From: Castanea sativa
Lineage: Eukaryota > Streptophyta > Magnoliopsida > Fagales > Fagaceae
DNA: 64,000 bases
NCBI RefSeq assembly: GCF_040712315.1
Contig: NC_134015.1
Coordinates: 6,041,945-6,105,944, forward strand
Direction of reading: 5' to 3'
Shown: one piece after another, positions 60,965 to 64,000 of the stretch
Numbering within the stretch: the stretch's first letter is position 1
Layout: the number at the start of each line of letters is the position of its first letter
The notes under the pieces: model-generated
Database searches by the model: none
Told to the model about the DNA's origin: nothing
The model's input: only the letters and a program-made list of their open reading frames with translations
Program-made: the position numbers and the translations under genes

Positions 60965-62170
60965 TATTCTCGTAAAAGAGGTTTGTTCCCTCAATTATAC
61001 TACTTTTTTTTTTTAGAAACAAACACACATACAAGAAGAAGAAAAAAGATTCTAACACAAAGGCATATAACAAACTCAAATTATACAACCTAGTGACTAT
61101 TGGTTTTCATGTTAATTTTTATATCCAAAATGAAATAAACTAAATAATTTATCTATATGTTATTAATGTGACATCTATCAGACTTATATAGTAAAATGGA
61201 CAATAAATTTAACATTTTCATTTTGAAAAATAAAGTTTTAAAAGAACATTACTGTCTTTCAAATAGAAATATCCAAAGTTTTTAAAATTAAGCTCCTTTA
61301 TTTAAACTATATTGAAAGAAAAATATTGACTTTTTATATAAAAAAATATTACGTTATAATAATTATCAATAAACTTTTTATTGTTTTGAAATAGTATTAT
61401 ATTTTGGGACTTCCAAATAATATGGAATAGAAAAACCAATAATACGATTGTTATTAAAAATAAAAATAAAAATAAAAACCAATAAAATGGGAGGGAGATT
61501 GTTTTTATAGATTTGGCTACTTAAATTTACGGTGGCAGAATGGAGAACCTCTATAAGATTACCTTCTTTGTCTAATTCCTCTCTGTGGTGGGCCTCACGT
61601 TTGCCTAAGTTGACTTGAAATTACTCTTTTTTTTTTTTTAGGAGATTTGTAATTACTCTTGACCCAATAGTTTCATTTTATGGGCTTGTTTTTGTTTCTC
61701 TATTTTTGGCCCACTTAGATTTTAACTTCTTTAGTATTATTTCCCACCAAGATTTGCGGGCTTTGATTTCTCACAATTTTCTCATTAGTTGTTACTGACT
61801 GCTCGTTTATCTCTTGGTTTACCAACAAATTTTTTTTTTTTTTTCATTTTTAGATTTCCTTTCAAACTCTTTTTTCACCAATTTGCTCTCTAATCTACAA
61901 GAATATAGAGAAACAGAGAAACAGAATCTCTTATTTGGTGAATTTGGAAGTACACGTTGTATTTCCATGCACTTATTTATATAACGTTTGCCCTGCTCCT
62001 TGTTACACTGGATTTAAGCCTCACAGTTGCTGAAGAATATTTGATATTCTGTTTATAGCAGATTGCACTAGATTTTCTCTCACTCTCTCTCACTCTCTTC
62101 CATTTCTACTATGAACTTTGGTCATTTTCCACATTGCTAGATTGGTTGCTCTGATTTCAATTGCTTTCAA
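57134..62170. other. U2 spacer between DC1 and CKI1
   Basis: This is a near-identical copy of 42250-47320: G-box pair (57822, 57938), approximately 200-bp tandem array (58825-59470), TA tracts (59267-59318, 60932-60960) and the CKI1 5' region. The TA, poly-T and poly-C runs differ in length from U1. No gene was found. Confidence 0.6.
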
Positions 62171-62955
62171 AGTAAGTGTACAACTAAGTCTTGTTGATAA
62201 TGTCCATTTCAATGCCATGGTTGCACCATGTTTTATTATTACCTTTTGACATGTATTTTCATGGATTAGTCTTTCTTCACTTACATTCCAACTTCTCATT
62301 TAATTATCATATACTGTTATTGAGACCTTTTTCAGTAGATTATTGAAAAATAAATAAATACTAGTGATGGGTACTAATTAGCACTTTTTTCATTTATTCA
62401 TTCTCTTGATCATTTTTAAAGAAATGTAACTCTGCAGAAATGTATTTGGCATTTTATAGAATTTTAGCAAAGTTTCTATGAAAATAAGAAAATATCTATT
62501 TTTTTTCTTTTTCACATTCAAAATTAAGAGCCAATAGATCATTGAAAACAACCCAAATAACAAAAAATTCTTATTTTTGAGATGCAGATTAATTATTTCA
62601 ATCACAACTTTTGGATTTGGATTCTGCTGTCATTGTCAGTCTATCAAAAATGGATTTTTTTTTTTTTTTTAATTTATAATTGATCATTCTTCCCATCCTG
62701 CACTTGTTTGTAATGGTGGTAGATGTGACATTGTAAATAGTTAGATCAATATTGCCATATCTTTTCAATGAAAATAATTGTTACTCAATATGATTGTTCT
62801 GAATAATTAGATATATTAATGAGCTGAAGTGTAACACATCATGACAATTATGGTTCAGCAACCAAAAGTTGGTCATATGACCTGTTATTTTGTTAACCAT
62901 TATCTAATACTCACATTTGCCATGAAATGCAGATATTAAACCACAACTTTCAGCC

Positions 62956-64000
62956 ATGAGAGTGAAGTCCTATCCAATGAACTTCTGCTCAACAATAATT
63001 TGGCGGCCAATTTGTTTTCTGGTCATTCTAGTAATTCCCTCCACAAACTTTAGCATTCTTGACGCACTTATATTGTTTTGAAACTAAAACTTATTCTTAA
63101 TTTTGCTCAAATAAGAAAAATATTTTCTTTTATATCAGTGCTTTTATTTGCAACAGTTTAAACTTACACATTTTATCATTAAAAACTTGGCAGGGATTTT
63201 CTGGTTTCATGATATCAAGGTTGTGTGTCATGATCAAACTAACTGAAGAAAGTATAACAGCAGAATCACTCGAATCACGCAACAACTCGTCTTTAAGAAT
63301 TGAAACAGCAGCAAAATTGCTAGTTCCTTTAAATTCATCAACAATGAATTTTGCAAGAGCTCTAAGTTCATCACTAAATGGAACTGAAATATCATATGGT
63401 GTCATCCAAGCAAAGGCCAGTGTTTTTATTGATGGCAGAGTTTGTGTTTTTACTTCTTAGTTTCCTTTTCCTTTGAAATGTAATCAGATTCAAGGAAATG
63501 TGACAGCTCTTTTGATAATCAAGCATTTGGAAACTTTCTAAAATTTGAAAATTTGCAATGCATAATGATAATGTGTCTAGAACATATAAACTAATTCTTT
63601 TGTTCATAATTTCTTGGCTTTTTAATTATATTTTCAGGTTGCACCAACATTATTTATAGCACTTACAACAATTCCATATTTATCACATGCTTCTTATATT
63701 GGACTAGATGGCTTAATGGTCTCACTTTACAAAGATGAGGATCAAATGCTAGCAGTATTTTCCAACACTTCATCTCCTTTAAACTGGTATGCTCAGCCAG
63801 TGGACCGGGACAATGGGAAGTTATATGGACAAGCAATAGCTGCAGACCTTATGGCCACTACAAATTCAAGCTGGATTCAACAGGCCTTAAATAGTACAAG
63901 TGGCTATTCTTGGTTAGGAAAAGCATGGAGCAAATCTCAAGATAGCATATTTCTTAGTGCTGTGGCTGTGGATGGTAGAGGTGTGGTTTCCTTTGGTTTG
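62956..64000 (+). CDS. CKI1: CKI1-like sensor histidine kinase, 5' part (runs off the window)
   Basis: Exons 62956-63030, 63194-63415 and 63638 to the window edge. The frame is open throughout the visible part (about 220 residues). It encodes the N-terminal membrane segment (CFLVILGFSGFMIS) and most of the glycosylation-rich ectodomain typical of CKI1. It differs from copy 1 by only a few residues, for example PIC for PLC near residue 19 and TNSSW for TDSSW in exon 3. The position of the copy 1 frameshift lies just outside the window. The downstream kinase (H-box, N, G boxes) and receiver domains should follow. As this copy is not cut by the duplication junction, it is the likely functional gene. 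The exon 2 end is uncertain (GC donor at 63416 or GT at 63440). Confidence 0.82.

Larger units (their letters stand above)
35485..64000. repeat. Tandem segmental duplication U1 (35.5-49.86 kb) and U2 (49.86 kb to beyond the window)
   Basis: Both units carry, in order, an NB-ARC fragment, a noncoding block, a DC1 gene (minus), a SINE, a G-box repeat, an approximately 200-bp tandem repeat and the 5' part of a CKI1-like gene. The offset is 14.37 kb at the left end (35487 to 49858), about 14.96 kb at the DC1 start and about 14.855 kb in CKI1. U1 ends abruptly inside the CKI1 gene, where U2 begins. Identity is about 85-90% left of the DC1 start and nearly complete to its right. Confidence 0.92.

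Overview
This window is nuclear DNA from a flowering plant, probably a woody eudicot. It is AT-rich, with long gene-free stretches. The genes have plant-type GT-AG introns, and there are many small transposable elements (MITEs, tRNA-derived SINEs, a solo LTR, LINE scraps). The gene families are plant ones: UspA-type stress proteins, DC1 (Cys/His-rich C1) proteins, a CKI1-type sensor histidine kinase and CC-NB-ARC resistance-gene fragments. The species cannot be fixed from sequence alone. No bacterial operon, CRISPR array or genuine tRNA/rRNA gene is visible.

Layout. (1) 1-3.7 kb: a four-exon minus-strand gene for a SAR1-like protein (COPII GTPase family). Its predicted length is exactly that of plant SAR1 (193 aa), but the P-loop, DxxG and NKxD motifs are all altered. 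(2) 3.7-9.2 kb: repeat-rich spacer with a decayed LINE RNase H domain, a SINE, short tandem duplications and a fold-back MITE between TA tracts. (3) 9.2-30 kb: an old tandem duplication. Unit A (about 9.24-22.67 kb) and unit B (about 22.91-29.98 kb) each carry a decayed SAR1-like fragment followed by an intact four-exon universal stress protein gene. The units differ by element insertions for which the other unit supplies the empty site: a SINE, a MITE containing two nested elements, and a MITE just upstream of the second USP gene. (4) 30-35.5 kb: no intact gene; patches of decayed minus-strand coding-like sequence of unknown identity. (5) 35.5-64 kb: a second tandem duplication with a repeat distance of 14.4-15.0 kb. 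Each unit runs NB-ARC fragment, DC1 gene (minus strand), long spacer, CKI1-like 5' end (plus strand).

In the second duplication the left CKI1 copy is cut off after the ectodomain and carries a one-base frameshift. The right copy is open as far as it can be read and leaves the window. The left DC1 gene is intact (9 DC1 units). The right one has lost its last DC1 unit to several stops. Identity between the units is about 85-90% on the NB-ARC/DC1 side and changes abruptly, inside about the 23rd codon of the DC1 gene, to nearly identical sequence through CKI1. This suggests gene conversion or a two-step duplication.

The genes do not form an operon or a single pathway. The USP proteins are small cytosolic nucleotide-binding stress proteins, the DC1 proteins are zinc-binding proteins often tied to stress and defence, and CKI1 is a membrane histidine kinase of the two-component system. 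The unifying theme is tandem duplication followed by unequal decay and transposon insertion.
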